A DNA stretch of 64,000 nt, taken from assembly GCA_031266555.1 (NCBI GenBank), contig JAISAU010000002.1:1-64000 (forward strand). Direction: 5' to 3'. The DNA is from Campylobacteraceae bacterium. Lineage in GTDB: Bacteria; Campylobacterota; Campylobacteria; Campylobacterales; Campylobacteraceae. Made by a program: the position numbers and the translations under genes. Shown here piece by piece: positions 34,784 to 44,132 of the stretch (positions are counted from its first letter, which is position 1; the number at the start of each line of letters is the position of its first letter). The notes beneath the pieces are model-generated. The model ran no database searches. It was not told the origin of the DNA and saw nothing but the letters and a program-made list of their open reading frames with translations.

Positions 34784-35695
34784 TTAATTTAACTTATAAA
34801 AATTTATGCCAATAGCGTTTATTAGTTTTATTTTCTCTTTTTTCAATAAGTCAAGTAGTAGTTTTTTACTATTTTCATCAAACATATTGTTTATATCTTC
34901 TTCGCTTTGCGGACGCATTTTGAGCAGCTGTATTATCTCTTCTTCATCTAAACTTAGGTTGTTTTTATCGAACTCTTTTCTTTTGGCTATCATCACGGGT
35001 ATGTTTTTTATTTCGCGCGCAAGAATTTCAAGCGTTTCATAACTAACGGCTTTTACTTTGTAAGCGCTTGGTCTGTCTATGGTGCTTATATCTACGCGAG
35101 AAGGATTAATTTCGTTTATTATGCGATTTAGGGCGATAAATTCATCCCTCGTATCATTAAAATTTTCTACTACCAATATTTCGAGCACCAATTCGTTCCC
35201 AAATAGTTTGCTAAACTCTCTTAAACCTTTCAAAATTTGCTCTAAGCTTACGCTATTATTGGGACGATTTAACTTTTTGAACATTACGGGCATCGCGGAA
35301 TCAAGCGATAATTTAACTATATCAATATTTAATAGCGCGTTTTGAACTTTTTTGTCATATATACAAGAGGCGTTTGAGAGTATGAGCAGCTTTTTATCGT
35401 TTTTGATGCGATTTATCTCATTTACCAACTCTTCCAAATGCGGATACAAAGTAGGTTCGCCGTTTGCCGTGATAGTGATGACGTCAATATCGGAAAATTT
35501 TTCAAGAGCAATTTTCAGTTCGTCTATTATTTCTTGTACTGTCGGGAAAGTTTGCATCGCATCAACTGTTTTTGCGCCTTTTAATTCGCAATATAAACAG
35601 TCAAAATTGCACTGCTTTTTGTCCGGGCTTAAATCAACTCCCAAAGATAATCCAAATCGTCTTGATTGCACTGGTCCGAAGATAAAATGTGACAT
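34784..35695 (-). CDS. Radical SAM protein, COG0731-like
   Basis: This 303-residue cytoplasmic enzyme has the 4Fe-4S-binding motif CNFDCLYC (CX3CX2C) near residue 29, preceded by GPVQSRRFGLSLGVDLSPDK as in the COG0731 (TYW1-related) group, and SAM-contact segments ITANGEPTLYPHLEEL and LILSNASCIY. The substrate is unknown. It overlaps the hemE stop by one base, so it is cotranscribed with hemE; the same pair occurs in C. jejuni as I recall. Confidence 0.8.
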   Translation of the reverse strand: MSHFIFGPVQSRRFGLSLGVDLSPDKKQCNFDCLYCELKGAKTVDAMQTFPTVQEIIDELKIALEKFSDIDVITITANGEPTLYPHLEELVNEINRIKNDKKLLILSNASCIYDKKVQNALLNIDIVKLSLDSAMPVMFKKLNRPNNSVSLEQILKGLREFSKLFGNELVLEILVVENFNDTRDEFIALNRIINEINPSRVDISTIDRPSAYKVKAVSYETLEILAREIKNIPVMIAKRKEFDKNNLSLDEEEIIQLLKMRPQSEEDINNMFDENSKKLLLDLLKKEKIKLINAIGINFYKLN

Positions 35696-36717
35696 TAAAT
35701 TTTAGTTTTTTGATGAACTAAATCTATAAAATATTTCGCATTTTCAACTGAAATATCAGGCAAAATTCCGTGTCCTAAATTAAAAATATGCCGACTGTTT
35801 TGCATAATATTCGCTATATGTTCCACGCCTTCGTTTATGGCTTTTTTACTGTAAAGTCTTGTCGGTTCCATATTTCCTTGCAAAACATACCTATTTCCAA
35901 GTTTCTCTTTAGCTAATTTTATTGGCGTTGACCAATCCACTCCGAACACGTCAAATTCGCCATCAATTTTATCAAGATAGCCGCTTACGCCTTTTGGAAA
36001 CACAATAATTGGAATATGCGGATATTTTCCTTTTAAAAATGAACATATATCTTGAACGTATCTCCAGCTAAATTCAAAAAACGCCTCTTCTTCAAGCGCA
36101 TTTGCCCACGAATCAAATATTTGCACGGCATTTACGCCGCTTTGTATTTGACCTTCCAGATAAAGTTTCAAAACTTCAGTTACTTTAGCGAGAACTTGAT
36201 GTAAAAAATCGGGATTTGAGTATAAAAGTTTTTTCACTTTGCCATACGTTTTTGTTCCGCCGCCTTCTATCATATATGTGGCGAGCGTCCATGGAGCGCC
36301 GCAAAAACCTATCAAAGCTTTATCGTCCGCTAATCTTTCTCTTGTCAGTTTTATACTTTGATAAACGTATTCCAACTGCTTAGCCGCTTTGGCGACTTCA
36401 AGCGCGTCCACATCCTCTTTTGTTAGAATAGGATTTGAAAATAGAGGTCCCTCTCCTGCAACAAATCTCAAATCCATCCCCATCTCAAGAGGCACTACCA
36501 AAATATCGCTAAATAAAATAGCCGCGTCAACACCTAAGATGTCTACCGGTTGCAATGTAACTTCCGCGGCAAATTCAGGCTTTTTGCAAAGCGATAAAAA
36601 ATCTCCCGCACTGTTGCGCACCTTCATATATTGGGGCAAATATCGTCCCGCTTGCCTCATCATCCAAACAGGAGTATACGGAGTTTTTTTACCTAAACAC
36701 GCGTCAATAAAAATCAC
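35695..36717 (-). CDS. hemE: Uroporphyrinogen decarboxylase
   Basis: The 340-residue enzyme removes four carboxyl groups from uroporphyrinogen III in heme synthesis. [19 protein letters not shown] near residue 16 holds the substrate-binding Arg residues, and [34 protein letters not shown] and [20 protein letters not shown] are family signatures. It overlaps the YqhA-family gene upstream and the radical SAM gene downstream. Confidence 0.96.
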   Translation of the reverse strand: MIFIDACLGKKTPYTPVWMMRQAGRYLPQYMKVRNSAGDFLSLCKKPEFAAEVTLQPVDILGVDAAILFSDILVVPLEMGMDLRFVAGEGPLFSNPILTKEDVDALEVAKAAKQLEYVYQSIKLTRERLADDKALIGFCGAPWTLATYMIEGGGTKTYGKVKKLLYSNPDFLHQVLAKVTEVLKLYLEGQIQSGVNAVQIFDSWANALEEEAFFEFSWRYVQDICSFLKGKYPHIPIIVFPKGVSGYLDKIDGEFDVFGVDWSTPIKLAKEKLGNRYVLQGNMEPTRLYSKKAINEGVEHIANIMQNSRHIFNLGHGILPDISVENAKYFIDLVHQKTKI

Positions 36718-37214
36718 TAATGAGCTCCTTTACCTAAAAAATAAAGACCGACGCAAAGAGCTAAAATAGATATGGCAAAAAATAACATATCCATACCGGT
36801 GGTAAAATTAAGATGCATTATCCTTTGAAAAAAGTTTACTATCAAAACCATAACTATGACTTTCGCCACTTTATCTTTTAGCTGATCAAGCGAATGAATC
36901 TCCAAAATTTTTGAAGTTTTGCTGTCGTCCGCCTCTTTTATACTATCTATAAAAAGTTCGTAAATACCAAAGCTAAATATAAGCATAACTATAGCCATAA
37001 GATACAAATCTATAGCTCCGATAATATCTCCCACTACATCTGCATGTAAGTTTTCGGGGTGATAATTTTGAAAAAAGAACTTAAACACTATAACACCGAC
37101 ATTGAATATATCGTAACTTGCTATGATAAAAAGTATGATAGCGCCGATGAGACTAAAAATTACCGCAAGATATGAGATAAGTCTGCTTGACCAAAGAATA
37201 GTACCGAAACTCAT
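36717..37214 (-). CDS. YqhA/UPF0114-family membrane protein
   Basis: This protein of about 165 residues has three to four membrane helices ([71 protein letters not shown]). FGIYELFID is the family hallmark. The ATG at 37214 overlaps the asd stop (TGATG); a TTG one codon upstream is less likely. The function is unknown. It is coupled to asd and hemE by overlaps. Confidence 0.8.
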   Translation of the reverse strand: MSFGTILWSSRLISYLAVIFSLIGAIILFIIASYDIFNVGVIVFKFFFQNYHPENLHADVVGDIIGAIDLYLMAIVMLIFSFGIYELFIDSIKEADDSKTSKILEIHSLDQLKDKVAKVIVMVLIVNFFQRIMHLNFTTGMDMLFFAISILALCVGLYFLGKGAH

Positions 37215-38245
37215 CAAATTTGCCCATCTATTTCTATCAACTTTTGCGCGATACGCACAGCGTTTGTAGCCGCTCCAACACGAATCTGGTCAGCAACGCA
37301 CCAAAGATGGAGAATATTGCTTTGATATATATCTTTTCTAATACGTCCCACATAAGTAAAATCCGTATCTGTCGCGATAATCGGCATAGGATATTTTTTA
37401 CTTTCAGGCTCGTCTACCACTACCACATTTGAAGCGTTTTTCAACGCGTCGCGCGCTTTTTCAACGTCCGCGTCTTTTTCAAAATGTATGGTTATAGCTT
37501 CTGAGTGACTTCTTAACACGGGAACTCTAACACATGTAGCGCTTACTTCTATATTTTTATGAAGAATTTTTTGAGTTTCTTTGACCATTTTCATCTCTTC
37601 TTTTGTATAGTCATTCTCCAAAAATACGTCTATATGCGGTATAAGATTTAACGCAATTTGATGAGGAAATTTTTGAGGCGTAACGTCGCTCAATCTAAAA
37701 GCGAAAAACTCTTGCATTTGATGCACAAGCTCTTCCATACCGCTTTTACCTGCCCCGCTCACAGCTTGATAAGTGCTGACGTCAACCCTTTTTATACCAA
37801 ATATATCGTCAAGCGGTTTTAAAATTTGAACCATTTGGATAGTCGAGCAGTTGGGATTTGCTATTATGCCTCTGTTTTTCCACAGCAATATATCGGCGGG
37901 ATTACACTCTGGAACTACCAAAGGTATATCGGCGTCCATTCTAAAATGGCTTGTATTATCTATAACTATAGCCCCGGCTTCCGCGGCAAATGGCGCAAAA
38001 TGTGCCGAAACACTGCCGCCGGCTGAAAAAAACGCTATCTCTATTTCATATTTTTCAAAAACATCTTCAGTTAATTTAACTACTTTCACAGGTTTACCGC
38101 AAAATTCTATCTCTATTCCTTCGCTTCTCTCACTCGCCAAAGGAAGTATATTTTTGATTGGGAAATTTTGCTCTTCCAATATTCTGAAAAGCTCTTCTCC
38201 AACAGCGCCTGTAGCGCCCACAACAGCAACATTATATTTTCTCAT
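37214..38245 (-). CDS. asd: Aspartate-semialdehyde dehydrogenase
   Basis: The 343-residue NADPH enzyme makes aspartate semialdehyde for lysine, diaminopimelate, threonine and methionine. NVAVVGATGAVGEELFRILE is the nucleotide-binding start, NPNCSTIQMVQ holds the catalytic Cys and VRVPVLRSHSEAITIHFE the active-site His region. It is the first gene of an overlapping group with yqhA, hemE and the radical SAM gene. Confidence 0.96.
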   Translation of the reverse strand: MRKYNVAVVGATGAVGEELFRILEEQNFPIKNILPLASERSEGIEIEFCGKPVKVVKLTEDVFEKYEIEIAFFSAGGSVSAHFAPFAAEAGAIVIDNTSHFRMDADIPLVVPECNPADILLWKNRGIIANPNCSTIQMVQILKPLDDIFGIKRVDVSTYQAVSGAGKSGMEELVHQMQEFFAFRLSDVTPQKFPHQIALNLIPHIDVFLENDYTKEEMKMVKETQKILHKNIEVSATCVRVPVLRSHSEAITIHFEKDADVEKARDALKNASNVVVVDEPESKKYPMPIIATDTDFTYVGRIRKDIYQSNILHLWCVADQIRVGAATNAVRIAQKLIEIDGQI

Positions 38246-38633
38246 AAAATGCCTTTTTGGAAATAAAAAATTGAAAAACTATTATTATATCAAAAAAGCT
38301 ACGCAAAATTATTAAAAGATTGGGCTTTGATGAAAATTTTTCAGGTAAATTTTTAAATACTTTTTGGAAAAAACTAGCGTCTATTTTGTCGATTTATTTC
38401 ATAGTTAAAAACTTTTAAAAGAGACAAGAGACGCGAATAATATAACAATTTTATAGTCTAAACTAACTATTTTATCACCGCTTTAAAAAATTTTTTAAGA
38501 GCAATGCAATTATCATAACTTTTTAAAATGCATACATGTAAGGCAAGGAAATGGATTTTTAAAATTATTATTTTGTATTTATAACTATACAAATTGACTT
38601 GAAAATTTCATACATGTAAAGAATGTTTTGGTT
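38246..38633. other. Gene-free spacer between gyrA and asd
   Basis: I see no gene in about 390 AT-rich bases. TACATGTA occurs near 38532 and 38612. The asd promoter is likely close to 38250-38330, but no consensus hexamer pair stands out. Confidence 0.45.
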
Positions 38634-38659
38634 ATGCCTTGCGAAATCCCGCAAGGCAT
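38634..38659. terminator. Hairpin after gyrA
   Basis: ATGCCTTGCG (38634-38643) pairs perfectly with CGCAAGGCAT (38650-38659) around AAATCC. It lies seven bases past the gyrA stop. The T-rich side is on the plus strand, so as a gyrA terminator it is atypical. Confidence 0.6.
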
Positions 38660-38665
38660 TTTATT

Positions 38666-41173
38666 TTACTCTTCTGTATTGTTTTGTATATCTAGTGTAG
38701 TTTCGTCAAAATCGATATCGCCCTCTTCGTCGCTCTCTTGCTTAGGGCATCTTGCTACGCTTACAACTTTATCGTCGCCTTCTATACTAACAACTTTAAC
38801 GCCGCTTGTATTACGTCCCGCTTTTCTGATTGTCTGCATATCGACTCTTATCATCTTGCCGTTACTGGTAAGTGCCATCAAATCTTTGCTTTCGTCAACT
38901 ATTACAATATCGACTAAATCTTTAGTCTTATACGTTAACTTCATGCAAATAGTCCCTTTGCCGCCACGTTTTTGAAGTCTATACTCTTCTGCTGTGGTAC
39001 GTTTGCCGATACCGTTTTCGCTAACCGCTAAAAGTTCTTCTTGATCATTATAAATAACAGCCGCGCCCACTACGTTGTCGTTTTTCTCTTTAAATCTAAT
39101 ACCGGTAACTCCGCGCGCCGTTCGTCCCATATCCCTCGTGTCGTTTATGTCGAATCTTACGCACATACCTTTTTTGGTCACAATAAATAGATTTTGCACA
39201 TCTTTTGTAACGATTCTGGCGGTAACTATCTCGTCGTCGTCGTCAAGCGTTATAGCTCTTACGCCGATTGAACGAATATTTTTAAATTCATTTAAGTTTG
39301 TTCGCTTGATAATTCCGTTTTTGGTAAAAAATGCCAAAGATTTACTATCGTCAAAATCAGTCGTCGGAATAATAGCCATAATTTTTTCATCAGGCTGCAA
39401 CTGTATCAGATTGACTACCGCTTTTCCTTTTGCCGTTCTGCTACCTTCCGGAATTCTGTAAACTTTGAGCCAGTATAATTGTCCGCGGTCAGTCACAAAC
39501 ATAAGCGTATCGTGCGTATTTGAGACAAAAAAGCTCTCTATAAAATCATCGTCATACGTAGTGACAGCGATCTTGCCTTTGCCGCCTCGTTTTTGTTTTT
39601 CATACAATTTTGACGCGACTCGCTTAATGTAACCTCTATGGCTTATAGTTACCACCATAGGTTCGTTTGGTATTAAATCCTCAACATCTATATCGTCATA
39701 ATCGTCAATTATCTCCGTAAGTCTTGTTGATTTGAATTTGTCTTTAATCTCCAAAAGCTCCTCTTTGATAATATCGCTCAATAACTCTTCGCTCTTCAAA
39801 ATCGCGCTTAAACGCTCAACCTCTTTTTGAAGCTCTTTTAGTTCGTTCTCTATCTTCTCTCTTTCAAGTCCAGTTAAGCGTTGAAGTCTCATATCAAGTA
39901 TGGCTTGCGCTTGCACCTCGCTTAAATTAAATCGAGTTATAAGTCCGTCTTTCGCGCTTTGCGTATCAGAACTATTTTTAATAAGCTCAATAACGGCGTC
40001 TATATTGTCAAGCGCAATTTTCAAACCTTCTAAAATATGCGCTTTTGCTTTTGCTTTTTCAAGTTCAAAAATTGTTCTTCTTATGATGACCGTCTTCCTA
40101 TGCGTCAAAAATAGCCGCAAAAGCTCTATCAACGAAAAGATTTTCGGTTCTTTATTATTTATCGCAAGCATTATGACGCCGAAAGTCTGTTCAATGTTTG
40201 TTGATTTAAAAAGATTATTTAATACTATATCACTCATAGCTTCGCGCTTCAACTCTATCACAACGCGTATGCCGTCTCGGTCTGATTCGTCTCGTATCTC
40301 GCTGATACCGTCTATTTGCTTATCTTTCACAAGCTGCGCCACCTGCTCAATGAAGCGGGCTTTATTAACTTGATAAGGAATTTCATCAATAACGATAATA
40401 TCCTTTTGACCTTTTTTTTCGGTATGTGTTTTAGCTCTTACTTTTATGCGTCCGCGTCCGGTTTTATAAGCTTCCAATATCCCTTTTTTGCCGAATATCA
40501 CTCCGCCTGTTGGGAAATCTGGTCCGGGAATAACGCTCATTAACTCTTCAACGCCGATATTTTGATCATCTATAACAAGTAAAAGCGCGTCTATAAGTTC
40601 GCTTGGATTGTGAGGGGGAATATTTGTCGCCATACCTACCGCTATACCGCTTGAACCGTTAAGCAAAAGATTTGGAACGCGCGCGGGCAAAACGTCAGGC
40701 TCGCTTAACGAATCGTCGTAATTTGGCACAAAGTCAACGGTGTCTTTATCTATATCTCTTAACAACTCTTCGGCTAAAGATGTCATTCTAGCTTCTGTGT
40801 AACGCATAGCCGCGGCGCTATCGCCGTCAACAGAGCCAAAGTTTCCTTGACCGTCTATTACGGGAACTCTCATGGAAAACGATTGCGCCATACGAACAAG
40901 CGAATCATAAACCGCCGTGTCGCCGTGCGGGTGATATTTACCGATAACATCTCCTACAATTCTTGCCGATTTTTTATAAGGACTGCGCGAACCAACGCCC
41001 AAATCATTCATAGCAAACAGTATTCGTCTGTGTACGGGTTTAAGTCCGTCTCTGGCGTCCGGAAGCGCACGCCCAATAATAACGCTCATAGAATAATCAA
41101 GATAGCTGGATTTTACGGAATCTTCAATACTAATCATTTGAATATCTTGATTTTGCTCAAAAATATCACTCAT
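38666..41173 (-). CDS. gyrA: DNA gyrase subunit A
   Basis: The 835-residue subunit breaks and rejoins DNA during supercoiling. SARIVGDVIGKYHPHGDTAV carries the quinolone-determining region, with Thr86 and Asp90 as in quinolone-sensitive Campylobacter. The active-site Tyr follows in AAAMRYTEARM. The C-terminal beta-pinwheel has the expected repeats, including the GyrA box-like QKRGGKGK, and ends in an acidic tail (EESDEEGDIDFDETTLD-like). It is monocistronic or begins a unit with the ComF-like gene upstream. Confidence 0.97.
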   Translation of the reverse strand: MSDIFEQNQDIQMISIEDSVKSSYLDYSMSVIIGRALPDARDGLKPVHRRILFAMNDLGVGSRSPYKKSARIVGDVIGKYHPHGDTAVYDSLVRMAQSFSMRVPVIDGQGNFGSVDGDSAAAMRYTEARMTSLAEELLRDIDKDTVDFVPNYDDSLSEPDVLPARVPNLLLNGSSGIAVGMATNIPPHNPSELIDALLLVIDDQNIGVEELMSVIPGPDFPTGGVIFGKKGILEAYKTGRGRIKVRAKTHTEKKGQKDIIVIDEIPYQVNKARFIEQVAQLVKDKQIDGISEIRDESDRDGIRVVIELKREAMSDIVLNNLFKSTNIEQTFGVIMLAINNKEPKIFSLIELLRLFLTHRKTVIIRRTIFELEKAKAKAHILEGLKIALDNIDAVIELIKNSSDTQSAKDGLITRFNLSEVQAQAILDMRLQRLTGLEREKIENELKELQKEVERLSAILKSEELLSDIIKEELLEIKDKFKSTRLTEIIDDYDDIDVEDLIPNEPMVVTISHRGYIKRVASKLYEKQKRGGKGKIAVTTYDDDFIESFFVSNTHDTLMFVTDRGQLYWLKVYRIPEGSRTAKGKAVVNLIQLQPDEKIMAIIPTTDFDDSKSLAFFTKNGIIKRTNLNEFKNIRSIGVRAITLDDDDEIVTARIVTKDVQNLFIVTKKGMCVRFDINDTRDMGRTARGVTGIRFKEKNDNVVGAAVIYNDQEELLAVSENGIGKRTTAEEYRLQKRGGKGTICMKLTYKTKDLVDIVIVDESKDLMALTSNGKMIRVDMQTIRKAGRNTSGVKVVSIEGDDKVVSVARCPKQESDEEGDIDFDETTLDIQNNTEE

Positions 41174-41319
41174 TTTATGCCTTTGAGTTTTTTATATACA
41201 AAGTAGATATTATACTAAAAATACCTTATGTATACTCTAAAATGGAATATATGTATAGTAAATTAAACAAATAAACCTACATGTACGTATCTGTTTTTTT
41301 ACAATTTATCTTTAAAAAT

Positions 41320-41892
41320 CTACTCTTTCGCGTCGGCCAATGTAAGAGCGAAAAGTACGTTTACGCCCTCTTTTTTTAAGCATTCGCTTGCTTCTTTTAA
41401 CGTCAATCCGCTCGTTATCACATCATCTACCAATATAGCGTGACTAAATCCTTTTAAAGATACGGAAAAGTCGCGCGGGTGTTTGCGTCTGAAATCGTAA
41501 CTTTGTCCGCTGTATTTGACGTTATTTGTCGCTCTCAACGCCCTATAGACGGGTATAATCGAAGGTGATTTTAAAGCTTTCGCCAAAATAGCCGTATGCG
41601 AATATCCGCTTTGCGGAACATCGTCTATTCCGATAGCCGCCACTTTATCTTTAAAGCTAAATCTTTCGGCAAATTTACCAAAAGTCTGTTTTGCTATCTG
41701 ATTTAATACTCTGTGTCCCCAAAAATGATGCTTTACATGTAGTATTGGAGCTATGGACGAATAGCCAAAAAAGCTGTAAACTTTAAGTTTGTTATCAAGA
41801 ATTCTGCTTTTTTTATTTTCTGATAAAAGTCTGCCGACGCAAGGTTTGCAAATAGCTTTGAAACTCAATTTTTCACACAAAACACAACGCAA
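41320..41892 (-). CDS. ComF-family phosphoribosyltransferase-like protein (CtsW-like)
   Basis: The 190-residue protein has the PRPP-binding motif HAILVDDVITSGLTLKEASE near residue 150, as in ComF proteins. The first residues carry CVLC and CKPC, a zinc-finger-like pair (RCVLCEKLSFKAICKPCVGR). ComF/CtsW proteins are needed for natural transformation, and in C. jejuni the homolog sits beside gyrA as here. The biochemical function is not settled. One TACATGTA octamer falls inside the gene. Confidence 0.8.
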   Translation of the reverse strand: MRCVLCEKLSFKAICKPCVGRLLSENKKSRILDNKLKVYSFFGYSSIAPILHVKHHFWGHRVLNQIAKQTFGKFAERFSFKDKVAAIGIDDVPQSGYSHTAILAKALKSPSIIPVYRALRATNNVKYSGQSYDFRRKHPRDFSVSLKGFSHAILVDDVITSGLTLKEASECLKKEGVNVLFALTLADAKE

Positions 41893-41940
41893 AAGATACC
41901 TTTAAAATTTTTTGGCAATGATATCATTTTTTGTTTTTAC

Positions 41941-42360
41941 TTATCGCTCATTTTTTTGAATTTCAACATATCCGCCGATTTTGTCAAGATCTTCCAATCC
42001 TTCTTCAATATGTCCCAAAATAATTAATCCGTTTGAGTAGCTAAAATCTTTATAAAATATTGCTAAATTTCCCCAAGGCGCGTAATAAGCAAAATCGCCC
42101 TTTTTAGGAAATGCCCCCGTTGGAGCTTCTTTGATTGAGAGTTTTTTGAGTAAATTAGCTATTTTTTCAGTTTTAGCATAATCTTCAAATTTAACCCTCA
42201 ACGGTAAAAACAAAATAAGACTTTGACTTGTGGGGTTGTCATACATGTTAACAATAATCTCTTTTTTATCCGAAACTATTTTTATATCACTCATATTATC
42301 ATTAGCGATTGTGAAAGCAAGAAACTGCGGCAATAATTTAATTATTTTCGCCTGTCTCAT
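41941..42360 (-). CDS. Cyclophilin-like fold protein
   Basis: This protein of up to 139 residues carries the core IIVNMYDNPTSQSLILFLPL followed by KKGDFAYYAPWGNLAIFYKD and LIILGHIEEGLEDL, matching the bacterial cyclophilin_like family (usually about 115 residues). The ATG at 42360 gives a 22-residue extension; an internal ATG at 42294 (MSDIKIVSDKKEI) gives the usual length, and neither has a strong ribosome-binding site. It overlaps the end of the decayed cupin gene and was probably in one MerR-controlled transcript with it. Confidence 0.65.
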   Translation of the reverse strand: MRQAKIIKLLPQFLAFTIANDNMSDIKIVSDKKEIIVNMYDNPTSQSLILFLPLRVKFEDYAKTEKIANLLKKLSIKEAPTGAFPKKGDFAYYAPWGNLAIFYKDFSYSNGLIILGHIEEGLEDLDKIGGYVEIQKNER

Positions 42361-42804
42361 TATCGTTTACTTTCTCAAGCCACTCCGCATTTATACCGTC
42401 TTTATAACCTGTAATTGCCAAATGGGTCATAGACGAATTAGCTGAGGCTCCGTGCCAATGTTTTACATTCGGCGGACACCAGACAACGTCGCCTGCTTTT
42501 ATCTCTTATATCTCTTTACCCCACTCCATAACATATCCTGTTCCTGCTGTTGTGTGTTGACCTGCTGGATGAAATATGCCAAGCGGTTTTCGCTTTTGAT
42601 TCAAAAGTTACATAAGCTCCGCTAAATTGTGCACTGTTTTTAGTGTCAAAAAGCATATCTGCGAACATTTCCACTAAAAAATCGCTCCGCTCCCATTTGG
42701 GATATTTGCACGTCGCTTTTTGTAATTACCTGCAAAACTTTGTCGTCCGCCAAAACGTTTGATGGCAAAACAACAGCTCCTGAGATTAAACATTTCTTTA
42801 TCAC
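42338..42804 (-). pseudogene. Decayed cupin-domain gene under a MerR-type promoter
   Basis: From the GTG at 42804 (AAAGGA upstream) the frame reads VIKKCLISGAVVLPSNVLAD, a signal-peptide-like start, then DDKVLQVITKSDVQISQMGA. It breaks by frameshift near 42650, resumes with MLFDTKNSAQFSGAYVTFES, shifts again, hits an in-frame TAA in GKEI-stop-EIKAGDVVWC, and ends with PPNVKHWHGASANSSMTHLA followed by ITGYKDGINAEWLEKVND. The histidine-rich motif identifies a cupin of the type often paired with MerR regulators. Several independent lesions show it is dead. Confidence 0.75.
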
Positions 42805-42833
42805 ATGTATCCTTTAAAAAATTATTTTTCAGC

Positions 42834-42864
42834 ATTATATACCTTAGAGCAAACTCTAAGTCAA
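42834..42864 (-). promoter_or_regulatory. MerR-type promoter with 19-base spacer and operator palindrome
   Basis: On the minus strand TTGACT (42859-42864) and TATAAT (42834-42839) are 19 bases apart. The spacer holds CTTAGAGTTTGCTCTAAG (42843-42860), a near-perfect dyad. An over-long spacer with a central dyad is the hallmark of promoters that MerR-family activators untwist. It drives the cupin remnant and the cyclophilin-like gene; the divergent gene at 42918 encodes the regulator. Confidence 0.8.
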
Positions 42865-42917
42865 GAGTATTTTTGCTTTTTTATTTTATAATCGTAAAAA
42901 AACATTAGGATATAAAT

Positions 42918-43355
42918 ATGTATTGCGGTATCGCAGAAGCTGCGAAAAGATGCGGCATAAGCGCTTATGCACTTCGCTACTATGATAAAGAGGGATTGCT
43001 TCCTTTTGTTGAGCGTACATATTCCGGCACGCGTAAATTTAAAGAGAGTGATTTTGAATGGCTTGCTATCATAGCTTGCTTAAGAGAAACAAAAATGCCA
43101 ATAAAGCAGATAAAGATTTATATACAGTGGTGCTTGGAGGGCAACAATACACTAAAAGAACGCCTAAAACTTTTCCTTGAACACAAGAAAAGCATTGAGG
43201 CGCAAATAGAAAATATGAATAGACATTTGAAAAAGATTGACTGCAAGATTAACTACTACACAAATGCGAGTAATGCCAAAACAGAGAATATTCACAAAAA
43301 GAGTTTGTCTAAAATGGCTAAAGAGCAATACATTTTAAAACGCAACAGAGTCTAA
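42918..43355 (+). CDS. MerR-family transcriptional regulator
   Basis: The 145-residue protein has the MerR winged helix at residues 3-70 (GIAEAAKRCGISAYALRYYD, then LLPFVERTYSGTRKFKESDF) and a coiled-coil dimer helix at residues 90-125. No conserved effector-binding Cys cluster of the metal-sensing type is visible, so it fits the NmlR/AdhR-like group. AGGA precedes the ATG. It is divergent from the 19-base-spacer promoter at 42834-42864, its probable target. Confidence 0.85.
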   Translation: MYCGIAEAAKRCGISAYALRYYDKEGLLPFVERTYSGTRKFKESDFEWLAIIACLRETKMPIKQIKIYIQWCLEGNNTLKERLKLFLEHKKSIEAQIENMNRHLKKIDCKINYYTNASNAKTENIHKKSLSKMAKEQYILKRNRV

Positions 43356-43400
43356 TCTCTATAATATCCGTTGCGGCAAAAGCGATAAAACTTAATTTTA

Positions 43401-43522
43401 TCAATCTATCTTCAGTACAGTCAAAAACACCTCTTACGGCAGTTGGGCTTTTCCTATGACTTTCATACGCTTTTTGCTCTCTTTTTGTTTTTCCAAAAGT
43501 TTACACTTACGTGTAATGACAC
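43401..43522 (-). pseudogene. Duplicated 3' end of lepA
   Basis: About 115 bases here match the end of lepA (44140-44255) at roughly 85% by eye: shared stretches include ATCTTCAGTACAGT, CTTTTCCTATG, CTTTCATACGCTTTTTG and CTCTTTTTGTTTTTCC. Orientation is the same. The copy has no reading frame of its own. It forms a direct repeat with the true lepA end on either side of about 620 bases that hold the small Cys-rich gene at 43602-43841. Confidence 0.75.
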
Positions 43523-43601
43523 CGATTAATTTGAACTGTTTGAATTATTTTAAAGCAGGTGGTTTATCTGTATATTGCGGTAGATAAAAACTAATGGGAT
43601 A

Positions 43602-43841
43602 TTATCCCATTGAATTATTTGATATTTCTATCTTTTCAAAAAACTCTTCTTTTGTATCGCAGACGACAAGATGTTTATTTATCAGTCCGTATACTTTCCC
43701 TTTAAGTTCTGGGTTTTCATGCAAGCATTTGTGAAAACAATCTATCTTGTAAATTTTAGAACCGAATCGTTCTTTTAATTCATTCGCATCAAGACCTGAA
43801 CATTTTTTGCAAATTGTGACTTTCTTTGCAGTGAAAAACAT
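43602..43841 (-). CDS. Small four-cysteine protein, thioredoxin-like ferredoxin or DUF1450-like
   Basis: The 79-residue protein reads MFFTAKKVTICKKCSGLDAN, with CxxC at residues 11-14 and a second pair in DCFHKCLHENPELKG (residues 35 and 39). Spacing of this kind occurs in small thioredoxin-fold 2Fe-2S proteins, and the C-terminal part (YGLINKHLVVCDTKEEFFEK) ends as such proteins do. AGGAGG-type sequence precedes the ATG. It lies between the duplicated lepA tail and lepA and was probably acquired with it. The assignment is tentative. Confidence 0.55.
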   Translation of the reverse strand: MFFTAKKVTICKKCSGLDANELKERFGSKIYKIDCFHKCLHENPELKGKVYGLINKHLVVCDTKEEFFEKIEISNNSMG

Positions 43842-44132
43842 TATTGGATTTACCTCCTTTTTTTAAAATGAATGAATTATACAGCCAACTATCTTAACTA
43901 TACACAACGATATTTATGGTGATACAAAGAACGTTTGCATTCATCTTGATTGTTTCATGATATGAATTACAGAATGACGGAAAAGAAGCATATATCATCA
44001 ATAATGCACAACGCAATAATATCTTACAACATTTTTGTCTGCTTGTAAATTAAACTTTGTATACGCTTTGTTTTTCTAAGAATCTGTCTATAAAATTACT
44101 ATTATAACACTCACAAGCAATAATTTTCCGAC

